DNA of 64,000 nucleotides from Obelidium mucronatum (Eukaryota; Chytridiomycota; Chytridiomycetes; Chytridiales; Chytriomycetaceae): positions 186,001-250,000 of the forward strand of contig JAIVFH010000028.1 of the NCBI GenBank assembly GCA_025765595.1, given 5' to 3'. A program made the translations under genes and the position numbers. Position 1 is the first letter of the stretch; each line of letters begins with the position of its first letter. Under the pieces are notes generated by a model that was not told the DNA's origin, searched no databases, and worked only from the letters and a program-made list of their open reading frames with translations. Below are positions 34,201-46,170 of the stretch, in pieces.

Positions 34201-34753
34201 CCCCATGCTGACACAATCAACAGAACCAATGGAAGCAATTCGACATTGCAATAAAAAATGCCAGAAAAGTGCATTTATTGTCGCGAGAAGAGGCTAAAGC
34301 CGTTAGATTGGGAATCAAAGTCGAAGGTGATCATCTCAATCAGTATTGGCAAAGCGCCTGTAATCTGATTATTTTTTGTTTCGTTTTTAAGATCCGATTA
34401 TTCCTGTATTATTCTCCCGATGCGGAAAGAATTTGAACAAGTTCGTGGATTATTTCAAAATGAAGGTGTACCAAGTTTTGGCGCACTCGAAAGATCAACC
34501 AGTCAGTTCTATTCGGGGTATTTACCCGCTACCTGCTCCAGTAAATCAGGGAACAATTGGGGCGCATCGATTTCCACAAGGAGTTGATCATTCATCGCAG
34601 GTAGCCTCCCAATCAGGATCTCGGCCCCAGCGTACAGCAGGAATGTCATCATCACACCAAACAGCTCGATCCAGACCAATATCTCTTCACGCTGATAATG
34701 CTCATTTTTCTCAAATGAATTCGCGACATTTTGACAGATATGGCGAATCTTAA
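31220..34753 (+). CDS. Chimeric membrane receptor: PstS-like phosphate-binding domain plus multi-pass domain
   Basis: Six exons (31220-32579, 32642-33453, 33511-33959, 34018-34171, 34224-34326, 34392-34753), about 1,079 aa. Residues 36-58 form a first membrane helix or signal anchor. Residues about 70-440 match PstS-type periplasmic phosphate-binding proteins: GTGSKLMGPTYW at the start, then LHPKVLGDIYCGEITWWND, TLNP and a VFARGDVVGTNE loop in place of the bacterial R.DGSGT. Then come about seven hydrophobic helices between about 480 and 900 (for example SLYTVFYVVLFLCNAIPF and FGLIPTWYGFYVVINCMVSV), and a soluble tail of about 170 aa. Inferred topology: phosphate-type sensor outside, signalling module inside. 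No kinase, cyclase or RGS domain seen. The last exon could be read in another frame. Confidence 0.8.
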
Positions 34754-34837
34754 CGTTCTTGTCCTGAGCCACAAGACAAATATGAAGATTAAATAAAATA
34801 AGCTAGTTTTATTTGTTATCTGTTAGCTATTTGTTTC

Positions 34838-35579
34838 TCACTCTCCGTGCTTGAGGACACGCACGAAATCGCGATAGTTGAAGTTTTGGTCGTCCATTGG
34901 AGCCCCTTTGAACATAATATCCACCTGATGGAACAGTTGCGCAAGTTAATAAGCCGAAATACACCCACTAACATCAATTTATGTTGCCTACTTCTTCATC
35001 TGTGAATCTATCGCCCATCGTCGTCATAAACTCACGAAGCAAATCCGCGTTGATAAACCCGGACTTGTCGTCGTCGAAGCACTCGAAAGCTTGCAGAATT
35101 TCGTGTTCCGGATCTGTTCCACTCATTTTTTCGCCCATTCTGATAAACGTTAGTCCTTCGATTCTACTTGATGGATGAGACACACGTACAATGTAAGAAA
35201 CATGGTAAAGTTGATAGAACCAGGCGCCTCCTTGATCATACTATCAATGTAGTCATCCGTCGGTGTCTGTCCTGATTGTTGACGCGTTTTATTAAGGTCA
35301 ACTATTCGCAACTATTTAACTCAAAAGAAAAAACAATACCAAGGCTCGAGAGCATATCCTTGATATCCTCGCGGTCCAGAAACCCATCGGAATCGTGATC
35401 GAACATTGAGAAAGCTTCTTTGAACTCTGCAATTTGGTGTTGCTCAAACATGGCAAAGACATTGCTATTCTGGCGCACAGCGCGTTTCTTCTTTTCCTTC
35501 CTAGCAGACTGCACCGGGAAGATGATGTTTAGGTCTTAGACGAAACAACTCTGTGAATAGGCGGCTGTGTGTTTACCAT
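34838..35579 (-). CDS. Myosin II regulatory light chain
   Basis: EF-hand protein that binds the myosin II neck. Exons 35579-35577 (ATG alone), 35508-35340, 35271-35190, 35139-34992 and 34924-34838 close in phase, 162 aa. Landmarks: [16 protein letters not shown] (phosphorylation region, with Ser kept and the preceding Thr replaced by Asn), a complete first EF loop [42 protein letters not shown], and a C-terminal [13 protein letters not shown]. Only the first EF loop keeps the full set of calcium ligands, as is usual. The first exon holds nothing but the start codon. Start codons of this gene and RAD50 are 42 bp apart. Confidence 0.93.
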
Positions 35580-35621
35580 CCGGCTGTTGTTTTGTTCAAT
35601 TTATTGTTGACTCACTTGCGA
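35580..35621. promoter_or_regulatory. Very short bidirectional intergenic region (RLC / RAD50)
   Basis: Only 42 bp separate the divergent start codons at 35579 (minus) and 35622 (plus). Both transcripts must start within this stretch or inside the neighbouring gene. It is T-rich on the plus strand, without a TATA box. Confidence 0.7.
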
Positions 35622-38600
35622 ATGTCGCTGATTGAGAAACTTGCTGTTCGAGGTCCGCAGCGGCGTCTTGCTAAAAGATTAACCAACGCTTTGAACGCAG
35701 GAATACGAAGCTTCGGGCCTGACGACACGGGCGCCATCGAATTCTACACGCCGCTAACGCTGATAGTCGGACACAACGGTGAGTGGCCAGCGAGCGCCAA
35801 CTGGGCCAAGCGATGCAATGGGCGGACTTTGTGTTGAAAGAGGCGCTCTGATTCTTTGCTTTGCTCTCAAAGGGGCTGGGAAAACAACAATCATCGAATG
35901 CCTGAAATACGCAACGATTGGAGATATGCCACCAAACTCGTCAAAGTCTTTTGTCCACGATCCAAAAGTTTGCTTGCTGCTTTTTTTCTTGTTCTTCTTC
36001 TTGGCTTGGGACTCAGCTGGGTGGTGGTCCTGAATTCTGTTTTCCAGGTGGCCAACACTTCTGAAGTTAAGGCTCAAGTAAAGCTGCAGTTTAGAAATGT
36101 GAATGGAAAGGAAATGGTGGCAACGCGGTCGCTTTGTATGTCCCAAAAGAAGAACACCACCACTCAGAAAACGCTGGAATCCCTCTTGTCTACTAAAACA
36201 GAAGGGGGAAAGGTATTTGTAGTATAACATCCATTAAAAGAATCTTATATCTTCATTTGGAATTCAAGGTTGTTTCCATCACCTCCAAATGTGCCGAGCT
36301 TGATGCCGCCATCCCTGAACAACTTGGAGTCTCCAAGGCCATTCTTGACAATGTCATTTTTTGCCACCAGGAAGAGTCATATTGGCCACTAGCAGAACCC
36401 AGTATTCTAAAGAAAAAGTTTGATGAAATCTTTGCCTCGACGCGATATACAAAAGCTCTCGAAAGCATCAAGCAGCTCCGGAAAGATCAAGCAATACAGA
36501 TCAAGATTGATCAAAACGAGCTTACTCATTTAAAAACCAACAGAGAACGGGCCGATACAGTTAGTTTGAGCAATCTAATGATTCGTCCTTGTACTTAAAT
36601 CTTTTCAGCTCATTAAAGACAAAGACGACATCGACAATCGTATCGATCTTGCTAAAAAGCGTAAAGGCGAATTAGAGGGAGGAGAAATCACTGTGATTCA
36701 ATCCAAACTACGAAATCTTGAACGTGAACAGCAAAAAGTTCAAAACGTGTATTCCGAAATTCAACAACAAGAAATGAAAAAGAATCTACTTCAAAGCTCA
36801 ATCGACGAGATGAAAGAGTCTATTGAATTGTATGAAGGTTTGTGGTTGAGTCGAGTGTCAAAAGTAATCAAGTCTAATGTTCCTTTCTCAGATTCCGACG
36901 AACAACTTCAAAGCATGTTGGATCAGTACCAAGATTCAATTGAAATCCAGCAAGTGGAGTTGGCGGAGCTGACAGAGGCCTCCGGAAAGTTTTCCAAAAG
37001 CATTGCTGTTACAGAATCTGAAATATCCAAGCTCCTTACAGCCAAGGGACAACTGCAAGCTGAAGTGGAGGTTTATAAAACTCCTCGGTCAAATAATAAC
37101 TTGATAATAACTACTTGAAAATAGTCAAACACCAGAAGGGTGGCACATGGTGAACAGACCATCCTGTCTATTGCGCGCCAATTGAATATCCGAGGACTCA
37201 ATGCTCCATTTGACGATGATGATATTGAAAGATTTATTCAGAAACTAAATGAAATTCTTCAATCGCATCAGCAGCAGCTGGATATTTTCAAGGTTGATTT
37301 TTCTTCACAATTTGTACGGAGCAAGGCGACTAACGAATCATGCCTCACTCAGGCCGAATCCCAAACGCAAGAAACTGGAATTTTGACCCGTCTCCAAAAG
37401 GCGCAAAGTAGCATCACTGGCCAGCAAGAAGCCAAAAAAATGCTTAAAAAACAAATGGTAGGAAGAAAAGGGAAAAAAATGTGAGCTAATCTGAATCGCT
37501 TTTCGCAGGAATCAAATCGCACCAAAATCTCCGCGACAAATACGCGCATTCAATCCATGTCAATAACTCAGGGCGAAATTTCTCAACTTCAATCTCGGGT
37601 CGCAGAAGAACAAGAATGGATCAACACATTCACTCTCACTTTTAAGCCTGCTGATATTGAAGGGAAAATTAAAAATTTGACGCAAGAAGTGACTGGTCAT
37701 GAAATGGGAATGACGTTGCTACAAGATGAGATGTCAGTTTTGAATATGGAAAGTAGCGAACGCGCGAGACTGGGTGTCAAAATTACAGAGAAAAAAAGAA
37801 AAGAAGATATGTTCAATACTCTGTTGGCTTCTTTCAAGGACGGCTTCCGAAGGGCGATGGGCAAGGAGCTTAATTTGGCAACTTGTTCCGCAGAAATTGC
37901 AACAGAAAGCAGGTTGAAATTTCTTCGCCTTTGCTGTTGCATTTTGGTGCTGTGTGTTTAATTTTTTATCTATTTAGGAAGAAGGAGGGGTCACTGAATC
38001 ATTCAAAAGCCAAGTTGGAAGAAAAAACACGAGAATTATCTGGAATTGACGCAAAGCTTGCAATGAGTCGAACAAGATTACAGAACTTGACTAAAGACGT
38101 CGAAAGTGTGTTTGTTTTTTGAGATTGCCCAGTAGGTGCTAAATACAAGAATAATAGCGAAATCAAAAAAGATCAACGAGGCATGCGGGGGCTCTGACTT
38201 TTTGCACGCTTACGAAGAGGCTGAGCAAGATTATGACGATGAATTGAGGTGTGATATATTTACAATTTGGAAGTAATCACATAACACTATTGATATAGCT
38301 CGGACAAGACTGTAGCCGCTGCCACGGTTATGATTAACAAATATATGCGCATGTACAATCGCGACAAGTAAGCCTTTTTTCAGTCGTTTAAATTAGAATT
38401 GTTCGGTTGAGACGAATGGTTTCAGATGTTGTCCTCTATGTATTCGTGGGTTCTCCAGTGATGCCGAGGCTCAAAGCTTTCTGAATAGAGTAAGATCTTT
38501 GATAATCAGGATATTTGAGACTGATTTGAATCCCGCTAGCTCAACGACAGTCTTCAAAAAATGCCCAACAAAGAAGCTCAGGCCGGCCAATTGGCTGAAA

Positions 38601-40813
38601 AATCAGCGCGACTCAAGTCTTTGCAAGTTCTAAAACAAACATACCATGAAGGTTTGGTGTTGTTTTTTCAGTTTCCTTGTGTCGACTGAAGTTTTTGTTA
38701 TAAAATACACGCAGTTGCCAGAATTCGAGACTCAGAACTCCCACAACTCAAAAAGGAAATGAAAACCTGGGAACAGGAAAAAGAAACTCTTCTTTCCGAA
38801 GTGGAGGACTTGGAAGGGGATTATGCAGTGTATCAAGTGGATGTGACTTCATTTGTGGATATCAAAGCGCGCTGCGAAGAAGTTTTGAGAAGTGCCGAAG
38901 AAGTCAAGGCGTTGGAGAACGAAGTTGTCATGATTGAGAGAAATATGGGCGCCAGTAGTGATGGGAAACCCAGAAGAAGTGTTAATGAAGTTCAGAAGGA
39001 TATGGAAGACCTTTCAGCAAAATGGTATTATCCAACCCACAAGCGATCCCAATCAGCTAATTTTTTCCTTTTAGCAAAACTCTCCGTAACCAGATTGACC
39101 GGCTCAACAACGAATCACGCACTAAACAACGGGAACTCCAAATACGTGAAAAAAACCTTCAGAGCGCAAAGGCGGAACTGCAGGAGAAAAAGTTTTTATG
39201 GCAGGAACGCGAACAGCTGCAAACGACGATTTCCGAATTAAAGGCGGAGATGGACAAGTTTGTACGAGACATAGAGGTAAAGTGGAGGCGATTATTTCTT
39301 TTGTTGCCGCTTAAACAATTAAATTGGCATATAGGTCGCGGACAGCGTGATTCTAGAATTGACGCCCAGTGTCCGCGCGATTGAAGAGGAGCTGAGCGCA
39401 GAAAGAGAGAAGACAGCTAGAACCGAAAGCGCTCATATAAAATCCATCCAAGACGTTAAGACTCATATTTCTGGAGTCAACAATCACCAAAATGAGTTGA
39501 AGAGGTACTATCCACTGCGGTGTTGTTTGGTACAGGAATGCCTGATTTAATGGTCGCATGTAGATTCCGAGAAACCAACACGCCTGGCCGACTCGAGAAG
39601 TGCAATCTGGACATGCAGCGACTTCGTACCGAGATTGAAGCACTGCAACAAAAGAAAGAAGAAGCGGCAACGCGAATCGCGACGATCCAGAAATCAAGCA
39701 GCGAAGTGGCGGTTGTTCAAAGAGCTATAGCTGATAACTTGAAGTACCGAGAGCAAGTGCGAGTAGTGGAGGATATCCAGAAGGAGATCAGCCGGCTTCA
39801 GAAGGACGCAAACCAATTTGATATGACTTCCGTCCAGTCACAGGTTTGCCGCGTTGCTTGAGTCATATCGTATTCAACAGTCTTTTTGAACTTTTGTGTA
39901 TGCCGCCAGAGAAAGAAGCTGACGCTACAGTATGAGCAGTTGTGCGAAGAGCTGGCGGGTCTGTCTGGAGAACTGAAGCAAATGGAAGAACAAGCCACAA
40001 GGATTGAGCGAGATCTTAGTAAAGATTATGCAGATATAGCCGAAAAGCATTCGCGGCAAGTTGTGAAATTAAAGGTGATTGATTGATATTCAATCCTTTG
40101 ATGCCCCTCTCTGAGATTTTGATCTGTAGACCGAGTCGTTGGCTATTCAGGATTTGGAAAAGTACAGTAAAGCCTTGGAAAAGTAAGCTAATACTTGTTT
40201 CGACTCTCGAAGCTAATTTAGATATTCATCAGCGCCATTATGAAATACCACACGATGAAAATGGACGAAATCAACAAAATTATTCGAGAGCTGTGGTGCA
40301 GCACATACAAAGGAAATGATATCGAAACAATTGAGATCAGATCTGACAATGAAGGGTCGAGCGTTGCGAAAAACCGAAGTTACAATTACCGAGTAGTCAT
40401 GATCAAGGAGCAAACCGAGTTGGACATGAGAGGTCGATGTAGTGCGGGGCAAAAAGTGCTGGCGTGCTTGATTATTCGGTTGGCCTTGGCGGAAACGTTT
40501 TGCTTAAATTGCGGGATTCTGGCCCTGGATGAGCCTACAACGAATCTGGACAGAGATAATTCGGATGCTTTGGCGGAATCCTTGTCCAAGTAAGTTGTGT
40601 TGTTTTTTAAGGTTAAAAAAAGCACATGCTGACGCGCCAGAAAAAAGTATTATCTCGTTGCGCCGAGCACAGAAAAACTTTCAATTGATTATTATCACGC
40701 ACGATGAAGACTTTATGAACATGATTGGGCACCATGACTATGCCGACTACTATTTTCGAGTGAGCAAAGACGCTCAGCAGCACAGTATTATCGAGAAGCA
40801 GCGAATCGTGTAG
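35622..40813 (+). CDS. RAD50: DNA double-strand-break repair ATPase RAD50
   Basis: SMC-like ATPase of the MRE11-RAD50-NBS1 complex. I resolve 23 exons, all closing in phase, about 1,303 aa, the normal length. Exons: 35622-35652, 35701-35778, 35873-35967, 36048-36212, 36269-36559, 36609-36837, 36892-37070, 37125-37292, 37353-37457, 37509-37912, 37978-38105, 38158-38248, 38299-38367, 38426-38489, 38540-38651, 38715-39024, 39075-39276, 39335-39504, 39564-39843, 39910-40074, 40130-40182, 40233-40589, 40648-40813. Walker [17 protein letters not shown] spans exons 2-3. The zinc hook CPLC lies in exon 14. Signature [20 protein letters not shown] and Walker [13 protein letters not shown] are near the end, followed by the THDEDF His switch. 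The intron at 37293-37352 is 60 nt and stop-free but has a CTAAC branch site. Confidence 0.96.
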
Positions 40814-40890
40814 TTATTATCATTGTGTCTTATTGAATGTTATGAGTATTGCTTGGTATAAAAATATAAAAGAATTGAGAATAATTCTGG

Positions 40891-42569
40891 ATGGCACACC
40901 ACTCACTTGCCAATGTGCTCGACCTCCTCGCTGAACACGGCCTCGACACCAAACCAGAGGCCTCAAATGACCAGCACGAAGCCAGAGACGGCTTTGTCTT
41001 TGTTTCTGCAAACTCAAATGCAAATGCAGCTGGGGATTGCAAATTCAAACCAGTCTTTGCAAAAGTGTTTCTTGCCGAAACGCTTCTCTTTGACGACCTT
41101 CTTTTCTTTGTCGCTAAAGAATCCGCGGACATTTTCGTGCGGCGAAAGTCGGCGACGGGAACTCTGCCGGCGGGCGTCGATGAAGCGACGGTGAAAGACT
41201 CTCTTTCAACGGTCGGATGCGCAGAACTAAACTATAAAAACAAATTTGTTTTTGCAGATCAACTGGCGCGAAACGTTCTTTCTCAACCTGATTGTGCAGA
41301 TGCACTGCTCGCTCACCGTGTCGGTGTGCAAGCGCGATTCGGCCCAGCAACGACGGACATCAACACTCAGTTCAGAAAAGATCCTGTCTTCGTCAACTTC
41401 GCCTCCTCAAACTGCAGATCCAGCCATTCACGCTATCCACCATCGCCACTCCCCAACAAAGTCTCGAATGGTTGCTCTGCGAAGAATCACGAAAAAAGTA
41501 TACGCTGCCCCTTACAAATCACGTATGGATGTTAAAGACGCATTCATGAATGAAATCGCCTATCCTCTTGTCTATTATACCGTCAACGACTATGAATCAT
41601 CTGATTTGCATTTACATATACAAGAACGAGAATATTTGTGTGTTGAATTATCTGTCTTGGTTCCTGGCGCGATTCAGTCTCATTTAGCTTCTGTTGGGAT
41701 TGTTGCAGTGAATGATGATGGCGAGGCTCCGGATGATGCAAAGTTGAATGAGAAGTCTGTGATGGCGGATTCGAATGTGTTTCCGGCGCCTCCTACTGTC
41801 GCCCAGGATTCTACACCATTTCCTGTACCGCATGGATTCAAGAAAGTTGTTTTATTTCAGGTTAATATTGCTGTGCATTTCTTTTTTTTTTTTTTTTTTT
41901 TTTTTTTTGTCAACAGTGTTGTAAATTCAAACTTATTTTAGGGCGCTGTACCATACACTGCCCTTTTGGATGTATTCCTACAAAAAACGAGTGGTGGTGG
42001 ATCCAGTGCATCGTCATTTTCGAAAAGCGCGCCAAAATCGTCAGATTGGGGAAATCTGTCGTCTGCAAACAAGTCTGGGAATTCACTACATGGGGGCAGG
42101 AACTCGCACACACAACAAGAGCGAACAGAGTATATCATGATGAGAGGGCCGCGGGGGAAAGGGGTTTGTCAGGTAAGCCAGAAGTTTTGGTTTGCAGTCA
42201 CTATACAAATGACTGTGATACTTTGTTGATCAGGTTGCTATTTGTGAGAACATCCTCTCCGATCCAGTTGTCGACTCGAAGATTGACACACTGTCATTGA
42301 ATTCCTCAACTGCAGCTAGCAGTTCAACTACTAGCAGTAGCATACTGAATATGCTCGGTGGTACTATGCGGACAGGAATTAATATTCTGCGCAGTGGATT
42401 AAATGCAGTTGCAGGAGAAGACAGCTCGTCGCCTGGACATCCAGGCAGTCAAGGGGGTGCGAATCAAAAGAAACCGGACGCATTACGTTGTAGTATGACG
42501 TATGTGAATGTTCCGTGGCATTCTATAATCAGTGATCTGTTTACTGCAAGAGAGGCCGGAACTATTTAG
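40891..42569 (+). CDS. KIAA0930-like conserved protein
   Basis: Exons 40891-41190, 41258-41860, 41942-42172 and 42234-42569 close in phase 0, about 489 aa. Blocks match the metazoan KIAA0930 family in order (recalled, not searched): INWRETFFLNLIVQ against DWEESVCLNLILQ; KKVYAAPYKSRMD against the QQVFASPSKHPMD block; a NEIAYPLVYYTVNDYES block; TEYIMMRGPRGKGVCQVA against the VRMKGPQGKG block; and a final MTYVNVPWHSIISDLF. The long insert between blocks is Ser/Gly-rich. The family is cytosolic and of unknown function. Intron 2 contains a T27 run. The 5' coding end is mildly GC-rich. Confidence 0.85.
41882..41908. repeat. T27 tract in KIAA0930-like intron 2
   Basis: Twenty-seven consecutive T beginning 21 nt after the donor at 41861, on the coding strand. 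Confidence 0.95.
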
Positions 42570-42790
42570 TTTAGAGAGTTTTAGTAAACGTGCTCTGTAT
42601 GATATTTTGACAGAAAAACAAGGAATCGGCTGTAGCGGTCAAACAGAGATCGTCCGCGATCAGGTTAAAAGTAGCCAAGATCCAATCATTAACAGGTATC
42701 ACGATTAAATGTGAGATTGATGATGTGTTTTTGAAATTCAAATCATTGTTTCTCAAATTACGGTCAAAATATTTTTTGAACCCTTTCCTG

Positions 42791-43741
42791 ATGAACACCA
42801 AGTCCGCCACAACTCTCTCCACAGGTCCAACAACGACATCCTGCAACCTTCCCCTGGATGTAATTGAGAGTATTCTAGTGCACTTGCCAATCACGCCAGG
42901 CCTCATGAGCGTTGCTCTTGCCTCGAAGCACATTCTGGCTCCAACAATTCTATGCAGTATCTCCTTTGCACGCCACCACTTCCGGCACCACCATCAGGCG
43001 TCTGGTCTTCCATTCTGGGAATTCCTTGACTTTGCAGGCATCAAGGGCAAACTTTACGAAGCGCTGCCATTCAGCTACAAGCAAACAATCTATCAGCGAC
43101 TCATGGTTGAGAAGCATTGGGAGGGCTGTGAACTATTGAAAGTGGAACAGAAGGAACATGAAAGACACTGCCTCGGACACATGACGCATTGGCAGCTTTC
43201 AGAATCTCTGACGCTCAGGATCATTCTGATGCTGTCAAATGACCCCAACATTGATCTTATGGGAACGGGGGCCAAACCGTTGCACTGGGCAATTGCAAAC
43301 AACCACACCATTATCGTGAAGACATTGCTGCATCTATACCCCAATGTGGATTTGTCTCGGGATAGTAATCGGCTGTTGGCGAAAGCGGCCGCCAGTGGCC
43401 ACTCTGAAGTTGTCAAACTGATTCTTTCAGACCCTCGCGTGGATCCTGCAATAGGAGACACCCGATTTATGCCGCTTGCTTTGGCGGCTCATTTTGGGAA
43501 AGTCAATAGTGATCGCGAGGATAGTTATGTCAAAGTTGTGAAGATTCTGTTGGCTGATTCCAGAGTCGACCCTACGTTTCCAGATAATATGGCGGTTCAG
43601 TGTGCTGCCCGGGGCAGTAGTATTGAAAAGATGCTTCTGGCCGATGCAAGGGTGCGTCTTCTTGGTGTTCCACGCGGGAATGGTCTTTTTGAGAAACTTG
43701 GGGGTTGGGTCTTTTCCACAATAACTCAGTTTCTTCCTTGA
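42791..43741 (+). CDS. F-box-like / ankyrin-repeat protein
   Basis: Intronless, 316 aa from the ATG at 42791 (an in-frame ATG at 42725 would add 22 residues). Residues about 15-60 look like a divergent F-box (LPLDVIESILVHLPI...LMSVALASKHILAP). From about 145 onward four to five ankyrin-like units are visible: KPLHWAIANNHTIIVKTLL, LLAKAAASGHSEVVKLIL, MPLALAAHFGK...VVKILL and MAVQCAARGSS. In such pairs the F-box recruits an SCF ubiquitin ligase and the ankyrin repeats bind the substrate; that is family knowledge and the F-box here is weak. An AATAAAG polyadenylation signal follows the stop closely. Confidence 0.7.
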   Translation: MNTKSATTLSTGPTTTSCNLPLDVIESILVHLPITPGLMSVALASKHILAPTILCSISFARHHFRHHHQASGLPFWEFLDFAGIKGKLYEALPFSYKQTIYQRLMVEKHWEGCELLKVEQKEHERHCLGHMTHWQLSESLTLRIILMLSNDPNIDLMGTGAKPLHWAIANNHTIIVKTLLHLYPNVDLSRDSNRLLAKAAASGHSEVVKLILSDPRVDPAIGDTRFMPLALAAHFGKVNSDREDSYVKVVKILLADSRVDPTFPDNMAVQCAARGSSIEKMLLADARVRLLGVPRGNGLFEKLGGWVFSTITQFLP

Positions 43742-43872
43742 TGAGAAGTAAAAAAAACAAGTAAAAAGCATGTCTCCAATAATAAAGATATTATTATTCA
43801 TTCAATGACTTGACAATGAAAAAGTTTTATTTGTTAAGCGTCCGAATTCAAAAACCAAGTATACACGTCTCT

Positions 43873-45980
43873 TCACTTTCCAGTCCAGAACTTTGACTGC
43901 GCCGTTGGATCACGAGAAAGCTGTTCAGCACTCAACGGAACAACACGACTCACCGTCCGCGACGCCACCTGGAACAACCCCAACTCCGTCGCTTCCCTCT
44001 GCGTCCCCAAACGGTACCCATAGATATCAGGGCGACAAGGCTCTTCCCCAGAAATCACGGCTCCAAAAACTTCCTTGAACTTTAAAGACATGTCCAATGC
44101 AGTCGCAGCCGCTTCTTCCTTGGCAGCGCCATAGGTTTTGACAGCGTCAAGGGGATTCGAATGCGCCTGACCCCAACGGAACAGTCTCGCCCCGATCGAC
44201 GGCGTTCGTTGCATGTTGGGGCTTTTGGGGTCCCGCGATTTCTCCCGTGGTTCGCGTAACCCCTTTTGCACGCCGCGTCTGATTCCACGTTCTACTTGTT
44301 CCAATGGGTCTCCTGACGTAGGTGGTGGTGGTGGCGGTGGCGGCGCATGGTACACTGTTCCGTGAATGGTTCTCAACCCGGATTGCTTAATGATTCCACG
44401 GTCAGTGAATACGAGTCCTGGGATACGGGTTTTGAGTTCAATGTCCTTGAATCCGTATTTGCCGTTCTTGACTCCTTGGCGGTTGGACATGTAGATCAAG
44501 AGGTCTGAGACGAGGGCTTCTCTGGGGCTGATGGTGACTTTCTCGGTTGGGGTGGTGGCGGTTACTTCGTCGGGGGTGGTGGGTACTGGAGTAGAGGCGA
44601 CTGAAGTGGGGGCGTTGTTTGCGCCGATGGTGTCGCTGGAGGCTTCTCTTGTGAGTGGGCGGGGTGGATGAGATTGTGTGGTGGATGCTTCCCGGGCTTC
44701 TGCCGCGGCCGTTTTCTCGTCTTCAGTTCGGGCCAAAAAGTCGAGAATGTAGACCACACAGCATTCGGCGAATTGGTCGGCGGCTTCGGTTGTCAAGGCA
44801 CGAATTTGTTCTTCATAGGCAAATACGAGACCACGAGACAACCAATCGCAGATCTAATAACGAATATATATATATATATAAAAAAGGAAGTTCAGCAATT
44901 AAACAAACCCAGGCTTCAAACAATTTCAATGTACCTCATCCATTTCACTGAAGCCCAAAGCGTTGGAAGTAATGTTATTGATTCTCTCGCCTTCTCTCTT
45001 GTCGGAGATGTACTGGACTCCCTTGGAAACGTAACCCAAAACCGTTGCAGCAGCAGGAAGAGGAATCAAGGAACCGACAAGAGTAATCATACCAGCGGCT
45101 TTATCACCGGCACTGTACTGGGATCGAGAAACCATTCCACTCTTGATTGCCTTGGTCGCAACAAAAACTTCATTCATCTTGGAAAATACCTTCTTGTAGA
45201 AAGCATTTGTGTTTGGATCAGCCTCGATGTACTGCTTTTCACGAAGGTTTTGTTGTTTCTCTTCGTATTCCGCCATGAGCAATTGAGAGTTGGCTTGAAG
45301 ACTGTACACTTGTGAGTAAATATCCTCAGACCATTCTTCCTGCTTGGCGACTTGTGAGCGGACTTGATCAATCTGAGAATCGAATTCTTTTTTGCGGGCG
45401 TGAGCTTCCTGTTTGAGCAAATTGATTTGACCAGCGAGTGAAGAAGTTTCGATTTTGAGGTTGGCAACATCATTTTGAACGTTTTCAAGACCTCTTTCCA
45501 AGAGTTCCTGGTCTATACGTGCGTTGTTGTTAAGGAACGGTTGTTGGAGTCCGACAAAGAGTCAAAATTGGGTATCGTTCTTACAAACCTCTCACTTTCT
45601 TTGCATCAAGAAGACGATTTAATTCTTGGATTTTAGAATCGTACATGTTGTTCATTCGGCGGGCGTTCTGCTCTTGTAGGTTGACTTGGTTGTCCAACAT
45701 CTTGAGCTGCATTGGGTTGTTGGCATGCATCTTTCTCTGGATATCCATACCCATCTTTTGAGATTGAGCAAGCGCATACTAAAAGATGGATGTGAGTGAG
45801 AGTGGGTGAGTGTATTGGTTTTAGGGCAACTTCAGTGCCTTGAAACGAGTGTCTCCACGATCAACTGAGAGTACCAACCATCTGATCCTTCTCCTTTCTC
45901 ATAATGTCGATAGCTTCCCACATGTCTTCATTGCTGTCGTCGATCGTATAGGATCGTGAAACAACATCCCTGGCGTTCAT
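43873..45980 (-). CDS. Coiled-coil protein of unknown function
   Basis: Exons 45980-45879, 45778-45596, 45507-44935 and 44853-43873 close in phase 0, about 612 aa. Residues about 20-240 are a long coiled coil (for example LDNQVNLQEQNARRMNNMYD). A short Gly/Ala/Leu hydrophobic stretch around 250-275 (ITLVGSLIPLPAAATVLGYV) could insert in a membrane or form a hairpin. An alpha-helical segment with AYEEQIRALTTEAADQFAEC follows. The C-terminal half has a P9-type proline run and an Arg-rich region (ERGIRRGVQKGLREPREKSR). Family not recognised. It diverges from GLE1, with 190 bp between the start codons. Confidence 0.75.
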
Positions 45981-46170
45981 TGTAAACAAATTGTTTCTTT
46001 TCCAAACAGAATTTTACTGTAAAAGGGAGATTTGGGTTGTTTTACTTTTGTCTCATCAGCCAACACTACCACGTTTGAGCCAAGACTTATATCTCGTTGA
46101 TTGAGAGATAGCACACAACAGTTCACGTCCCAGTGTCAATAGAATATTAAATAAGTTAAATTAAAAAAGA

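Noticed and set aside
33960..34297. Frame slip in the tail of the PstS fusion receptor
   Set aside because: A normal 52-nt intron (34172-34223) explains it exactly; the slips in the giant gene were tested for the same solution and have none.
37293..37352. Reading the stop-free 60-nt segment of RAD50 as coding
   Set aside because: It starts with GT, ends with CAG, has a CTAAC branch site, and the family has no insertion there.
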